Positions 11,751 to 21,860 of a stretch of DNA of 64,000 bases are shown piece after piece; position 1 is the first letter of the stretch, and each line of letters opens with the position of its first letter. The DNA comes from Mesostigma viride (Eukaryota > Streptophyta > Mesostigmatophyceae > Mesostigmatales > Mesostigmataceae), in assembly GCA_009746045.1 (NCBI GenBank), contig RPFO01000041.1:2834613-2898612 (forward strand). The letters are read 5' to 3'. The translations under genes and the position numbers were made by a program. The notes under the pieces were generated by a model. The model was not told where the DNA came from. It saw only the letters and a list, made by a program, of their open reading frames with translations, and searched no databases.

Positions 11751-12860
11751 ATGGCAGACGGGCGCCGTAGCAAAGGTGCCCCAGCCAGTGGGAATAATGG
11801 TGGTGCTGGTAGCGGGACAGCTCACGTAGATGACGTGGGTTCACCGGGGAAATTACCAATGTTCATCACAATAATAATACACAAGCTGTTCTTGGTTATG
11901 ATCTCACTACCCAGGGTTTGCTTATTGTGAATCAACTGCAACCTGTCACGTCAGACACAAAGCCCAAGCAGGCTGAGGAGTTTGTGGAGGGGCTAGAGGG
12001 GTTTCCAAGTTTGTACGGTGGTACAAACTATTACCAGATCTGGATAGGTAGCCAGACTTTTGGCAAGTGTACAGATCAGATAAAGGACCTCACTAGAGAG
12101 TGTAAGAAGGCCAACAAGGCCTGGTCCAGCTACGTGGCAGAGTTAAAGGAGCTGCTAGAGGATCAGAGGAAGAAAGTGGGGATCCATTGGCAGGATAAAT
12201 ACCAGGGGTGGGAGGTCAAGGGAGACCTGATCCAGAACTTCCTTAACTATTGTAAAATGGTTGAGGAGGGCAGGGCTCACGGCTTTAATGTTGCTGATAA
12301 CATAGCCCTGACCAACTGGCTCAAGGTTTCTGGGCTGGATAAGGCGACACGTGGCTCCTTAAAGGTCATGTGTGCCCCACACTCAACCCTCAAGGCCTAC
12401 AAGGTCATAATCAAACAAGCACTCGAGGCAGAGGAGCTGTTTGAGGGTGGAGTGCCAGCAGTGAAGGCTACCCACGCAGGTGGGCGTACCCAGGGGGCTC
12501 CAAGACGTCTGAGGCTGACAGAAGCCAAGGAGGACGAGGGGCAACCATAACAAGCGCAAGGGCAATCATTCACCTGACCCTGACAGGAGGTCACACTCCA
12601 AGTCGGTGTTCAGGCGGGTGGGTGGTAAGCCCAAGCAGGGCAACGCGCCTGACAACGGGGGAGGAGGCCAGGGCAAGTCAAAGATACAATGCTACCTGTG
12701 CAAGGGGTGGGGGCACATCAAGAAGGAGTGTCCCAGCTTCAAGAAGTCCCAGGGCCAGGGCAGCAACAAGAATAACAACAACAACAAGAAGAACAACAAC
12801 AAGTCCCAGGCAGGCCAGCCTTCAAAGGGCAGTCAGCAAGAAGACAACAAGGAGCAGTGA
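11751..12860 (+). pseudogene. gag: Element B gag, frameshifted
   Basis: The start is ATG 11751 (MADGRRSKG), matching A. The frame breaks near 11845; the main capsid frame resumes and runs from 11918 (INQLQPVTSD-like segment) to 12550, and a second break near 12500-12545 precedes the nucleocapsid frame 12606-12860. The nucleocapsid frame carries one CCHC knuckle (CYLCKGWGHIKKEC) and a poly-asparagine/lysine tail ending DNKEQ. Gag would build the virus-like particle in which reverse transcription occurs. The intact pieces are nearly identical to A, so the family consensus is readable even though this copy is broken. Confidence 0.8.
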
Positions 12861-13000
12861 CTGTCTGAGGCAACCCCTACACACCTTAATTCACCCAGGG
12901 GGAGGCCAGGTGCTCCAATGCAGATTTTATATCTGGGCAACAAGAGGGTGATCTCCAGGTTCAGGGTGGCCCCAGGTCACCTGGAGAGGTACAGGTTCCT

Positions 13001-16000
13001 ATGAAGACGTCCTTGACAGCTGATGCAGCTGTAAGAATGTCTGACCCCATGCATCCTCGTGCTGGGCACGAGGGTGGACCTCTCATTTTGAGAGAAACCA
13101 ATGTACAACCACAGAGGGGTGTGAAGGCCTCTGGTGGTATGCATGTGGTCCCTGCTGGCGGTCCAGGTGTTGGGCATGAGCAGGGTGACTCAGGCTCTGA
13201 GTCAGAACAGGATGGAAGTCAGCATGGTGATGCTGGACAACCTGACAGCACAGTCCTGACTGTGCCAGGGACTGCTTCCTCTGTGTACCAGGAGTTGGGT
13301 GCCCGAATCCACAACATGTTTGGGCATGCCACTTCTCTGTCAAACAACTTTGCCTTCCGTATGGGCAGGGCACCCCTTCTTAAGGCGTGTCAGCAAGCTG
13401 CCTCACGGTGTAAGTGCCAGTTGTCCTCCAACAAGCCCAGGAAATCACATGCCAAAGCTCTACCTCAGAGCATTGGTGATCTGCAGTGTGATATCCAACA
13501 CATCAGGGGCATGCAACTGTTGGTGTGCGTGGACAGGTACACGAAATACAAGGTGCTAGAGCATTTACCTTCTATGAAGAACAGGTACTTGCTGGCTGCC
13601 CTGCAGAATGTAAGAGCCAAGTTTCCTACCACAAGGATCCAGGTGGACATGCAGTTTCAGCATCTCAAGGGTGATCCTACCCTTCCTGAGTTGCTGGTTA
13701 CACCTAGGGAGGCTCATGGGCAGCAGGGTGCTATCGAGAGGGCAATCCAGGAGGTCAAGAAATTGATCATCTCTGAAGACTGGGTACCCTTGTCTGCACC
13801 TGCACTTGTCAGGAGTGCATGGCTGAGGAACGTGGAGCAGCAGCTGAACAGCAGGGTTAACTTCTACTATGATGGAGTTGCTGTCAGCCCAATGGGTCTA
13901 TATCATGGCCTGTGCCCACCACATGTGCTGGAGGGCTGGAAACATGCTGCACATGTCACCTTTGCCAAGCTGAGGGAGAAGGACCGGGGTTGGAAGATGC
14001 TGGAGCCACAAGTGGGTCAGAAGGTCCTAGCTTGGAAGGAACCTAGCCTTTATGGCAAACGTGGTAGCTGGAGTCCTGGGGTGGTTACCCAGGTTGATGA
14101 AGCTAGCCACGCATGCTTGGTCAGCATGGAGGACGAACCAAAGCATGTGCACCGGCTGAGTTGGTCATATGTCAAGCCTAACCTGATGAATGAGGGCAGT
14201 CAGGCACAAGGCTCACAGGATCTGCAGGATTTTCAGGTCCCAAGTGACATCACTGACGCAACGACCACATCTGTTGCAGGGGAATCTGTCAGCCCTGGCC
14301 AGGTTGCAGAGGTACTTGTTGAACAGGCTGCAAGGTCAACAGCTGGGGAGTCAACTGTCAAGCCCAAGGCACTAACCAAGCCCAGGGGGACAAGTTTGGC
14401 TGGATTGATTGGGGCTCTACAAAGAGCCAAGAAGCAGCCCAAGGTAGCCAAGCTCAGGTGGCATGGCAATCTGGGGCTGGACACTGCCTTAGAGGTAGAC
14501 ACTAATTCTCAGGTTTCCATCATTGGGACCAGGGCTGCAGCAGGGTACAGCATGACTGAACCCAGCTATCAGTTTGTGTCTGACTTCAGTGGCGGGGTAC
14601 ACGTGAAGGTACTGGGTGAGGTATTCATTCCTATCCTTGGACAGGACACTGCTTTTTGTGTCTTGGAGGGCTATCAAGGACCTGCTCTTCTGGGGCAGAA
14701 TTTCCTATGCCAGGATGGGGTAGTGATCACGTCCTCTCTCCTGACTAAGGAAGGGGCTGGTCAGGTCCCACTGATTAATTTCAGGACCACTCACCTATCA
14801 CGTGCAGTAACCAGGACGGTTAAGCGTGTGCAAGTGTGCCAGGGGCAGGAGCCCTTGGTTGATGACCTCATACTGCCAGCTGCTAGTCATCCAAGCAGTT
14901 TGGGCATTGGTCCTCACTCACTTGCTGGACACAGCCCTATCAACTACCAAGGCCTGGTGAAGCTCATGTCCTCTCCCATTATGTGTCCCCAGGTCACACT
15001 GGGTCTGATTAAATCTGGGGAGGACTGGATCTCCAAGAAATGCGTGGAACCTGTCAATGACCTGCCTCCTGCACGACGTCTACTCAAGCTCAAGTTTGTC
15101 ATCAAGATGAAGGAGGTGGACGGGGTCAAGGTACCACATGTCAGGCCAGTGCTGAATGAGTTCAAGGGTACTGGTGAGTGCACTGCTGAGGAGTTGTATA
15201 CCCCTGGCATGTTGCATGACACTTGGAGGCTGCTGCTGTGTGTATTTCTAGGCCTTCTCAACAAGGGCTTGGACTATGGCTCAGTGGTGGTAGACTTCAA
15301 GAGGGCATTTCTGGAGGGGGATGCAGATGTGGCACAGGAAAAGTGGGAGGGCAAGACGCCTTTCTATGTTAGGGTGCCTGCTGTATGGAAAAGGGACATC
15401 CACACGGAGTTCCTTAAAATCCTCAAGGGCCTGGAGGGCCTGAGGTCAAGTCCAATAATCTGGAGGGAGACTCTCAACCGTTTCCTGAAGGAGCATTGCA
15501 ACTTGAAGGTCTCTCCTGTAGACCCCTGTCTGTTTCTGGGGCAATGGGAAGGCCTACCAGTGTATGCTTCGCTGCACGGGGATGACCTACATCTGATAGC
15601 TCCCACGTCGTGGCTTAAGGAGCTGATCTCCATCATTAAGTCCAAGTTTCCTCTGGGTAGGGAGCAATGGCAGGTGGAGAATGAGCCTCTGCTGTTTGTG
15701 GGCATGGAGGCCACACTGGTGAAGAAGGGGGGGAGTGGCGTATGCTGCTGGTGGGGGGCAATGATTATCAAGAGACCCTCATTAGCAAGCTTCCTCCAAC
15801 CATCACACAGGCACTGTGTCCCATGGTGAGGGGCATGGTTGCTTGGGTGGCAGGCATTTCCAGGCCAGACCTTATGGTCATAGCCAGGTTGCCTGATGAC
15901 ATGCTGGTGGAGCTAGGGTCTGCCAAGGTGGCTGATCAGGTCAGGGCTTCATCTGGCATTCTGTTGTCTGCAGTGGATTTATCACAACCCATTTGCATGG

Positions 16001-16485
16001 AGCTGTATGTGGATAGCTCAATGGACAGCAGGCAGGTCTCCAAGGTCAGGGGCAGGGCTGCAGGGCTCTTTGTGCTCAGACAGGAAGGCCTGGGGAGTTT
16101 GGTGAGCTGGTTTAGTCGCCTGCACAAACGGGTGGCTGTCAGCAGTGATGTGGCAGAATGCAGGGCTATTTGTGAAGGCATTCACACAAGCCTTTATCTG
16201 AAGGAGTTGCTTCATCAGATGACTTCTAACACTCCTTGGCCACTTCAGGTTACCACTCTTCTAAAAACAGACTCCATGGGGATGGTGCAGTTTGTGCACA
16301 GGCAGATGGCCAGAAGTAGGGACTTGGATTATCTCCTTCTTAAGGAGTTGTCCTCCTTGGCCAATATTGAGCATATCCCTGGGGTTGACAATCCTGCTGA
16401 TGCTTTGACCAAGCTAGTGCAGAAGGCAGCAGTGCAATACAAGGTTCTTCAGTCTCTGATGGACCCATCTCAGCAAGCTGTCTAA
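13001..16485 (+). pseudogene. pol: Element B pol: integrase-protease-RT-RNase H, one frameshift
   Basis: ATG 13001 opens a 942-codon frame; the frame is open from about 12891. Residues 104-139 show the integrase zinc site (HNMFGH ... C ... CKC). The likely catalytic acids are D164, D216 and E246 (GQQGAIER), and an SH3-like tail is at about 337-392. A retropepsin-like segment follows at about 489-570 (LEVDTNSQVSIIG ... ALLGQNFL), then the RT: LKLKFVIKM, VVVDFKRAFLEG (D765), LRSSPIIWRETL and the catalytic box HGDD (859-862, bases 15575-15586). Near 15735 a run of seven G moves the frame; translation resumes from about 15742 to 16485 with RNase H (LYVDSSMD, AECRAI, KTDSMGMVQ and HIPGVDNPADALTK). 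Standard copia order has the protease before integrase; here it lies after. Copy D has six G at the same site and stays in frame. Confidence 0.88.
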
Positions 16486-17434
16486 GCTGGTGCATGGTTA
16501 TAGGGCATTGGAGAGCAGATTGTGTGGTAGTGTCAGCATTGTGACTGGCATAATACCTGTATTTTAGTCTGTACTAAGGCTCATGGACCATGGTACACTC
16601 ACTCTGATTTTAATCAGGATACAGCCAGGTTTTGGCTGGGGTTCATGCTGTTGACTACACAAGGTTGACAGGTCCATTACAGACCATGTATTCTATTTTA
16701 AAAGAAATGTATATTTGTACATACCTCTCACAATGGTCTGGGAACCTTTATTCTGGGGTTTATAGGGCGGGGTTCGATTCCCTGGTATTATGTTTCTACA
16801 AGCTGGCCTGTTCAGGTGTTTGCCTGTTCAGACTTCCCTAGTTCCCCAGGGCAGGATTTAATTGTTGCCTATGTGTTTCATTTTGTCATTTGTTTGCTGT
16901 GGCAGTTTACCATCTGGCAAGTAGACGGGCGCCGTAAGACGGGCGCCAATAGACCCCTGTTGAGAGAATGACAGGCAAACTATTGTAATACGCCTTACTT
17001 TGTCAAGTGGTATTTTAATTGTCATGGATTTATTGTACTTATATTGAATATGTACTGGGTTTTATGGGATTAGTATCTGGGATTAATGTAACTCACCGCC
17101 AGAAGGTCATTGTACTGGAGGCTCTACCGAGGTGATGGGATTAATTCCTGGAGAAGACCTCATAGAATTAACCTGTATGTATTTAATTTTGTGTGTTCTA
17201 ATATCTGGTGGTACTCTGTAATGCCACTTCCATAGGTTTTTATCCATTTCTCATGGAATGGTTTTCCCTGTGGCAGATCTGTTTCTTTTCCAGTTCCTTA
17301 AAAGAAAAGGCTGGGGGAATGGCAATGGCCATTAAAGACATCTGTTCAAGCTTCAAGCTGGAGTGAAGGACATTTCAAGCTACTTCAAGGGTCCCTGGCA
17401 GGGGATGTGATCCCTAAAGAAAAGAAGGGATTGG
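16486..17434 (+). other. Element B 3' noncoding region and polypurine tract
   Basis: About 950 bp without a supported ORF lie between pol and the 3' LTR. The sequence is conserved with A (3760-4685) and D. The final stretch AAAGAAAAGAAGGGATTGG is a good polypurine tract directly abutting the LTR. Confidence 0.75.
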
Positions 17435-18050
17435 AGTTAACGTAAAGGATTTACGTTAGATGGATAGAGATTGTTACGCTCTTTCCAACGGCACCTTGAA
17501 CGCCTCATTTGGTTAAGGAACGTAAAAGTTATGACGTTTCCTAGGCTGTGCCGACAGTACCCGGCGCGCCACTGTGGGCGCGTACGGACACAGGATGTAC
17601 AAGTGTCACTTTGATAGTCCGCAGGACGTTGACAGGACTTGTACAGGACTTGATGGTCAATTGATAGGTAGGCGCGCTGTAGCGCGCCAGGACCTATGAG
17701 ACAATTGATGCTGAGTAGTGTACGGATAGGTCCACAGGACTAGCCGTATGGACAATTGATAGATCTCCGCGCCAAAGGCGTGCCAGAGTCTGTGTAATCA
17801 ATTGATTGACAGTTCAGCTGTGACAGTGCAGCTGAATACTTGGACGCGTCCCTAGCAACCTATATGTGTGACTTGGTAGCACCGGGACGCTAGTTCTTGC
17901 GTGCACGTTCTCTTGGCACTGCGACCCTGTCGTCTGTGCTGCGTGCAGTCTTGGAAGTGACGTGACTTACGTCTGTGTTCCTTGTTATTAATAAAGGCAA
18001 CTTCCTGCAAGAACCATGGCGGAATTCTTGGCATTCACTCTCATACAACT
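17435..18050 (+). repeat. Element B 3' LTR
   Basis: 616 bp, beginning AGTTAACG and ending CATACAACT directly before the GATCT target duplication. It differs from the 5' LTR by the 4-bp TTAA and several single-base changes. Confidence 0.9.
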
Positions 18051-18055
18051 GATCT

Positions 18056-18223
18056 TCACGAACAGGAGTCGTCGAAGGACCAGCCGGAGATTCGGCGATG
18101 TCCGCTGGACTGCCCAAAATTTCAGAATCCCTCGGAATGCGGAACTCCATCGAGTCCGGCATTTTTCTTGTTACGAAGATTGTAATACGAGTTGAATGAG
18201 AGTTTACCACCGAGGGAATCCAT
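18056..18223 (-). pseudogene. Element A ORF1 N-terminal part plus end of its 5' LTR
   Basis: On the minus strand 18162-18056 starts with ATG and encodes MPDSMEFRIPRDSEI and a proline/serine-rich stretch, matching the start of the ORF1 in B. It is cut by the insertion of B. The first part, 18223-18190, is the last 34 bp of A's 5' LTR (ending CATTCAACT), and 18189-18163 is the leader, sharing CGTATTACA with B. The DIRS element begins at 18224. Confidence 0.8.
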
Positions 18224-18429
18224 TGGTGAGCTATGCTCATTTTATCTATGACTAACCTGCTGAGCGGAGAATGCAACGCCGTATAGCACCAAAGGAAAAA
18301 ATAATTTTAGAAAAAATATTTTTTGTGCTGGCACCCGTACCCCAGCCACCCAGGTAGGGGTTGGCTGGAGAGGTGGTTGCTATAAAGGGTGGGCTTCCAT
18401 TCTAGGGAAGCAGGTTGTTTCTTTTGCCT
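18224..18429 (+). repeat. DIRS element C repeat A1
   Basis: This 206-bp repeat is identical by eye to 23121-23326 (A2). It starts TGGTGAGC and ends TTTTGCCT. It includes a TATA-like CTATAAAG about 110 bp upstream of the gag ATG and so probably holds the promoter. Confidence 0.9.
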
Positions 18430-18497
18430 GAGAACCTCAAGTGACCACATCACAAAAAACAAAACGCAATATAACACATCAAGCATTATAACCCACC

Positions 18498-19601
18498 ATG
18501 ACCTCAGTGACAGCCCCAGAGCGGAATTTCATAGCAAAGCTCAAGCAAGAAGCCAGGGAGGGATGCACCCCAAAGGAGGCCGCAACTGCGGTCCAGAAGA
18601 TCCTAGGGGAGGGGCATTGGCTAGAGCGGATCCAGAAGCTCAATCCGGGGCGTGCCAAGAACGTCATGGACGTGTTGGAGAAAAGGGGGTTTGTCAGCGA
18701 CTGGGATGGGGAGGAGGCCCTGGCCGATGTGCTAGCAGCGCAACTGGGGGAGGCTATTGCAGAGCCGGATCCACCAGTGTCAGCAGGTGGGGTGGGAGCT
18801 GGGGGTGTTCCCCCTTCGGCAGGTGGAGGCGGAGGGGCGGGGCATGGTGGACCGGGCGCTGGCGAGGAGGATGGCGCCCCTGGGGCGATCGACCAGGATG
18901 TGGCGGACCTAGACCGGAACATAGGTCGGCTGCTGGGCACCGAGACGGGCTATGCAACGCCAGCGGGAGGGCTTCCATCCCGCCCGGGCAACGCCCGCAC
19001 TGGCGGAGATATTGGCGACCTGATATCGGCCATGTCGAAGCTGCTGGACCAGGCAAAGACTCCAGCAACTGCAAGCCCAGCCGCAGCGGCGACTGCTGGC
19101 AGGCTGGCGCGCACGAAGGGGGTGGCGCTGAGCGGGCATGCAGTGCCGGTCCTGGTGAGCAACATGCTGGAGGCGGTGCTGCCGGGGATGCTGGACTACG
19201 CAGAGAGCGTGGGGGGGAAGTCAATCCGTGCATCGTTAATGCTGACGATGCACGGCAGCTCAGCCAGCGGGGAGAGGAGGATGCTGCTCCTGCAGATGGC
19301 AGGAATTCTGGACACGATGGTGACAGAATTTGGCTACTGGGCCACGCCACGCTCCGAAGTAATTCTGGAGCTGGCAGCAGCCGAGTACCTGGCAAAGCTG
19401 ATCACGGCATGCCAGCTGGTGGATGTGGGGTCGACGGGTTGGAAGGGGACTCCGTCGGCAATGCTGCCATTCCAGGAGGGTGGAGCAATGCTGGCGTCTC
19501 CGGCGGTGCGGGCGGCGATGAGCATGGGGAAGCTGCAGCACAAGCTGGAGCAGGGTCCCGGCAAGAAGGGGCAGGGCGGCCCGTCCAACAACAACAAGTG
19601 A
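18498..19601 (+). CDS. gag: DIRS element C Gag-like protein, 367 aa
   Basis: The ORF starts with ATG (MTSVTAPERNFIAKL), 68 bp after repeat A1, and is intact. The N-terminal about 95 residues are charged and helical; the middle is glycine/alanine/proline-rich (SAGGVGAGGVPPSAGGGGGA); and the C-terminal half is helical, containing ASLMLTMHGSSASGERRMLLL and ending in a lysine/glycine/asparagine tail. There is no CCHC knuckle, which is common for DIRS Gag. The role as Gag is inferred from position (first ORF of the element, before RT) rather than from a diagnostic motif. The GC-rich coding sequence contrasts with the flanking repeats. Confidence 0.75.
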   Translation: MTSVTAPERNFIAKLKQEAREGCTPKEAATAVQKILGEGHWLERIQKLNPGRAKNVMDVLEKRGFVSDWDGEEALADVLAAQLGEAIAEPDPPVSAGGVGAGGVPPSAGGGGGAGHGGPGAGEEDGAPGAIDQDVADLDRNIGRLLGTETGYATPAGGLPSRPGNARTGGDIGDLISAMSKLLDQAKTPATASPAAAATAGRLARTKGVALSGHAVPVLVSNMLEAVLPGMLDYAESVGGKSIRASLMLTMHGSSASGERRMLLLQMAGILDTMVTEFGYWATPRSEVILELAAAEYLAKLITACQLVDVGSTGWKGTPSAMLPFQEGGAMLASPAVRAAMSMGKLQHKLEQGPGKKGQGGPSNNNK

Positions 19602-19748
19602 GGGAGCGGTGCCTTCTTCCACTACCTCTTCCAGCACCCCTGCCACCTCGTGACTGGTGGCAGCAGGTACGCTCAGGCCGTAGGCGCGATAGGATGAGTC
19701 GGGCTTTTAATGCTCGCACACTAGCCTGTCAGACGGTTAGGGCGTTAA

Positions 19749-21860
19749 ACTGGATGGGGGGGGGGGCGAGACCCGCCTGCTGTAGATTCTGCCCGTGTGC
19801 CCGGGCCTCTGCAGCAGGCGGCCCTAGATGGGATCGATGATGCTTGCAGGTCCTTTGTCCGCCGGAACGGTGGTTCCGTAGCGGCAATGGCAGGATCTGT
19901 AGTGGATGGGGGTGAATATGCTGAAGGAGCCCCTTACGAGCCGTTAGTGGCCGCACGCTTGGCCTTGCCTGGTCCGGGGGAAGGTGGCCAAGTGGATGTG
20001 CTGAACTTACTACCCCCCTCTTGGGGAGCAATTTTGAATGATGAGAGTAGGATGGTACGGACGCTGAGCCCAGCAGAGCGGATCTTGCAGAAGTCGATGC
20101 GGATCTCGCGGGGGTGTAGCATGGAGGAGTTCGCGCGGGTTTGCACGGTGTGTGTGGAGAGGGGGATTTTGGGTGGATTTTTTGAGGAGGAGCCGCCTAT
20201 GGTGAACGGTACTTTTGGGGTCGGAAAGCCCGACGGCCGTATACGGCTGATTGTGGACAACCGGCGTGGCAACATGCCACTACCAGATCCTATGCCCGCT
20301 TTTTTACCACACCTTGGCGTGATTTGCGATTTGCCCACGCGCGCTGGGGAGGATGTTTTTGGGGGCGTATCAGATTTGGATTCGTACTACAACAGACTCC
20401 GCCTGCCAGTTTGGATGCGGCGGTACTGTGCGTGGATGCCGGTGTGGTCGGATCTGGTGGGCCTGAGTGGGGCTCGTCGGAAGGTGTGGCCGTGGATGTT
20501 GTGCTGGCCAATGGGCAACAAGCTGGCCGTCGCCGTGGCCCAGTGTGTGCATCAGTCTGTGTTGTACCGCTGTGGCCCCAAGCCGCCGTTGGAGGCTAGT
20601 CGTGGGCTGAGCATCAACATGTCCGCGCTGATCCTGGTGGCGGAGGCCAACGAGGCGGGGGAGACCGTCCGGCTGACGCTGGAGGAGGACCCTGCTGCGC
20701 CCTTGGCGCCCTCGCCGTGCTTCGAATCTCGGCAGGATCTGGAAGGTATGCATGCTGTGACGATCGATGACCTCCATTTCACCCACTGTGCGTCGGTGGA
20801 TGGGGTGAATCAGCAGCTAGATCGTGTTCAGGCTGCCTACGCCGCTGTTGGGCTGGTGCAGAAGTCTGACAAGGTGGTACGGGCGACAGCAGAGCAGACT
20901 GGTGTGCAGGCGGTGGGTGTCATTCACCAAAGAGATGGTGACGTGGTGCCTGTTCCTGAGCGTGTGGTGGCAGTTATCGCTGCTACTCATAGAATCTTAG
21001 ATCGCGGGTTTACATACTACCGCGAACTTAGTTCTGTGCTTGGGAAGTGGGTGTGGATGCATCTGCTGTGCCGCCCCATGCTTTCGGTGTGGTCTGAGAC
21101 GTACCGGCTGCTAGCAGCCATGAATGCCTCCCTGCCTGGGCGCCGCTGGCGCCTCCCTGCGGGGGCCCGCCAGGAGCTTCAGGCGGCGATCGACCTGGCC
21201 CCCTTTTTGAGGGCGGCCAGGGCCCGGCCCCTTTCTGACCGGGTCGTCGCAAGTGATGCGAGCGGCTCCGGCGGTGGGGTGGTCTACAGGGACCTGCCTG
21301 GGGCCGATTGTGCCCGGCTGGCGACCCGGCGCGAAGCGCGGGGGTGGCGGACGACAGCTTTAACGTCTGGGGAGGACTGGGACCTGGAGCGCATGGAGGA
21401 GGGGGACTACAGCCTGCTGGATAGTGGCCACTGGCGTACGGCACTGTCCTACCGGTGGCGGGGGCAGCCTAACCACATCAACGTCAAGGAGGCGATTGCT
21501 GCGACACAGGGGGTCGAGTGGTCGTGCCGGACCAAGGCGTGTCGAGGTAAGCGAGTCGTCCGGCTCGTAGACTCCAGTGCTGTGGTGGGGGCGTTTGTCA
21601 GAGGGCGGTCGTCTTCCTACCGCCTCAACCAGCTGGTTCGGCGCTACTGCGCTCTGTCACTGGCTGGCGACACGCAGAGCCACTGGGTCTGGGTGGCTAC
21701 CGACCACAACCCAGCTGACAAGGCCAGTCGGCGTGGCGCTTGGATTCCTGACTTGACCCGGTGTGGTGACGTGCATCCCAACCCTGGGCCTGAGGGGGCG
21801 CGACGCCCTCGGGACTTGGCACTTTTGGAGGCACAGTCAACCCTGTGTCTACCTTGCCAG
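19749..21860 (+). CDS. DIRS element C reverse transcriptase-RNase H with 2A-like end
   Basis: The frame is open from 19749; the first in-frame ATG is 19887. Another ATG at 19754 is followed by ten G residues after its own G and lies in a different frame, so a G-run length change may hide the true start. Counting from 19797, the RT motifs are KPDGRIRLIVDNR (144-156), DLDSYYNRLRL (193-203) and the catalytic TIDDL box (323-325 = IDD). The RNase H part includes DASGSGGGV, KEAIAATQG, VDSSAVVGA and the HNPADKASR signature. Directly after it comes CGDVHPNPGP (21762-21791), which fits the 2A ribosome-skipping consensus. The frame stays open to 22220, but after about 21845 the tyrosine recombinase coding is in other frames, so that tail is probably not real. 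Confidence 0.85.

Larger units (their letters stand above)
10222..18050 (+). mobile_element. Element B: full-length Ty1/copia-like LTR retrotransposon
   Basis: B is 7829 bp long and is flanked by GATCT at 10217-10221 and 18051-18055. It is inserted in the ORF1 of element A, in the opposite orientation. The order is 5' LTR (10222-10841), ORF1 (10866-11582), gag (11751-12860), pol (13001-16485), about 950 bp noncoding, polypurine tract (17415-17434), and 3' LTR (17435-18050). Both LTRs begin AGTTAA and end CAACT, forming the 4-bp inverted ends AGTT/AACT instead of TG/CA. The 5' LTR has an extra TTAA near its start (620 versus 616 bp), and a handful of point differences separate the two LTRs. 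Frameshifts in gag and at a G7 run in pol suggest that it is no longer autonomous. Confidence 0.93.

Noticed and set aside
18389-19840. 483-codon glycine/arginine-rich plus-strand frame overlapping DIRS gag
   Set aside because: It is an alternate frame of GC-rich gag. The frame 18498-19601 has an ATG after the leader and more protein-like composition.
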